Shown here: positions 5,011-5,418 of the stretch, piece after piece | How the letters are laid out: every line of letters begins with the position of its first letter | Position numbering within the stretch: the first letter of the stretch is position 1 | Assembly (NCBI GenBank): GCA_900544105.1 | Contig: UQUC01000105.1 | Span: 1-5,418 of the forward strand | Reading direction: 5' to 3' | Length of the DNA: 5,418 bases | Source of the DNA: an uncultured Oscillibacter sp. | GTDB lineage: Bacteria > Bacillota > Clostridia > Oscillospirales > Oscillospiraceae | Program-made: the position numbers and the translations under genes | The notes under the pieces: model-generated | Database searches by the model: none | What the model saw: only the letters and a program-made list of their open reading frames with translations | What the model was told of the DNA's origin: nothing

Positions 5011-5358
5011 ATGAAGCCGGAAGCCGCTCCACACAAATCATCCAGTCCCGCTTTCCCCGGTCCACCCGCTGAAATCACGCAGCGAATCGATTCGGACATA
5101 AAGCTTCATGCACGAGCAGCGCACCACGAACATGCACAATGCCAGTGTATGAAGTTTTCGTGCATCATTTCCGGTTGCCCCGCGGGGGCGAGGAAATGGC
5201 ACATTTCTTATTTTGCTATGCTTTTGCATAACAAAAAAATCGAACGCAGACAAAGTCTACGTTCGATTGGTGGGGGAAGGTGGATTCGAACCACCGAAGT
5301 CAGTGACAACAGATTTACAGTCTGCCCCATTTGGCCGCTCTGGAATTCCCCCATATAA
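5011..5358 (+). CDS. Doubtful open frame behind a strong Shine-Dalgarno, possibly a gene remnant
   Basis: The expected target of the operator-controlled rightward promoter. An excellent AAGGAGGT site (4993-5000) precedes the ATG at 5011 by ten bases. The frame stays open for 115 codons but runs straight through the terminator hairpin and nearly all of tRNA-Tyr in antisense. The last 30 or so residues are therefore certainly tRNA-derived. The first 85 residues (MKPEAAPHKSSSPAF onward) show no domain, signal peptide or membrane segment that I recognise, and have many His/Cys/Ser codons unlike the neighbouring genes. No other frame from 4945 to 5260 offers a better gene; the longest alternative starts are under 20 codons. 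A 7-bp inverted repeat (4986-4992/5028-5034) encloses the ribosome site and start, and GAAGCCG is repeated in tandem at 5013-5026. It could be the surviving 5' end of a deleted gene, or a leader. The rest of 4963-5267 holds nothing else that I can name. Confidence 0.25.
   Translation: MKPEAAPHKSSSPAFPGPPAEITQRIDSDIKLHARAAHHEHAQCQCMKFSCIISGCPAGARKWHISYFAMLLHNKKIERRQSLRSIGGGRWIRTTEVSDNRFTVCPIWPLWNSPI
5211..5236. repeat. A/T-rich imperfect palindrome beyond the tRNA terminator
   Basis: TTTTG-C-TATGC (5211-5221), loop TTTT, GCATA-A-CAAAA (5226-5236). It directly follows the tRNA terminator in the minus-strand direction and shares its T-run, so it may act as a second, back-up terminator hairpin. 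No other role is evident. Confidence 0.45.
5233..5268 (-). terminator. Intrinsic terminator of the tRNA cluster
   Basis: Minus-strand hairpin with arms 5260-5268 and 5238-5246 (9 bp), one mismatch, then four more pairs (5255-5258/5248-5251) closing on a 3-base loop. A run of seven Ts (5239 down to 5233) follows, overlapping the end of the stem. The stem starts at the final A of the tRNA-Tyr CCA, so the terminator abuts the mature tRNA end. Confidence 0.9.
5268..5352 (-). tRNA. tRNA-Tyr (anticodon GUA), CCA encoded
   Basis: 85 nt including the encoded 3' CCA (5268-5270). The acceptor stem GGGGGAA (5346-5352) pairs with TTCCCCC (5272-5278), and the discriminator is A. The anticodon loop CTGTAAA places GTA at 5316-5318. 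The long variable arm expected of bacterial tRNA-Tyr is present, and the T-arm is a perfect GGTGG-TTCGAAT-CCACC. It lies 11 bp downstream of tRNA-Thr on the same strand, so the two are probably co-transcribed and end at the terminator at 5233-5268. Plus-strand frames across it are the familiar false antisense-of-tRNA peptides. Confidence 0.97.
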
Positions 5359-5363
5359 AATTG

Positions 5364-5418
5364 TGGAGCTGGTGGACGGATTCGAACCCCCGACCTGCTG
5401 ATTACAAATCAGCTGCTC
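5364..5418 (-). tRNA. tRNA-Thr (anticodon UGU), 5' end beyond the window
   Basis: 3' 55 nt, from the second half of the D-stem to an encoded CCA (5364-5366). The anticodon stem GCTGA/TCAGC encloses the loop TTTGTAA, with TGT at 5404-5406 (reads ACA threonine codons). The acceptor 3' strand CACCAGC with discriminator T fits bacterial tRNA-Thr. The T-stem (GGGGG and CCGTC) has a G-G mismatch at pair 51-63 and a G-U at 50-64; the T-loop TTCGAAT is normal. Confidence 0.94.

Noticed and set aside
5038..5253. 71-codon minus-strand frame between the repressor and the tRNAs
   Set aside because: It begins inside the tRNA terminator hairpin, lacks a ribosome site and shows no family features.
5268..5352. 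tRNA-Tyr as an integration site of a prophage or island including the repressor
   Set aside because: No repeat of the tRNA 3' end, integrase, excisionase or other phage gene is visible; the genes to the left are housekeeping. The idea cannot be excluded for DNA outside the window.
5213..5401. Plus-strand peptides with GGFEPP-like motifs over the tRNAs
   Set aside because: These are the well-known false translations of antisense tRNA genes, here tRNA-Tyr and tRNA-Thr.

Overview
The window looks like chromosomal DNA from a GC-rich Gram-positive anaerobe. The best guess is the Oscillospiraceae/Ruminococcaceae group of gut Clostridia (Flavonifractor/Oscillibacter-like). That placement is inference from codon choice, strong AGGAGG-type ribosome sites, CIRCE control of groE, the style of the proteins, and tRNAs with encoded CCA. 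No similarity search was possible.

Layout, left to right. (1) 1-904: the groE operon on the minus strand. It has the 5' end of groEL (cut by the window edge), complete groES, a near-consensus promoter and a perfect CIRCE operator. A 352-bp, hairpin-packed spacer unusually separates groES from groEL. (2) 964-1893: a lipid/diacylglycerol kinase family gene, minus strand. (3) 1894-2178: an intergenic stretch holding a 35-bp duplicate of the 3' end of the next gene, followed by a second hairpin array. (4) 2179-3288: a THUMP-domain RNA methyltransferase of the RlmL/YpsC family, minus strand. (5) 3459-3905: a short NfeD-like membrane protein, divergently transcribed, ending in a textbook terminator. 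(6) 4047-4796: an XRE-HTH/S24 repressor, minus strand, whose S24 domain appears to have lost both catalytic residues. (7) 4850-4962: its control region, with a near-consensus promoter for the repressor, an opposing promoter, and three related 13-bp operators whose centres are exactly 31 bp apart. (8) 4963-5267: a strong Shine-Dalgarno and ATG with no convincing gene behind them. (9) 5268-5418: tRNA-Tyr and the 3' part of tRNA-Thr, minus strand, with their terminator.

Most of the genes are ordinary housekeeping functions (protein folding, rRNA methylation, lipid phosphorylation, tRNA). The unusual part is the right side. There a repressor that should be unable to cleave itself faces a phased three-operator array. 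The array controls a rightward promoter whose transcript has no recognisable gene and points antisense into a tRNA cluster. The second notable theme is two hairpin arrays, one splitting groES from groEL and one bordered by a duplicated methyltransferase gene tail.
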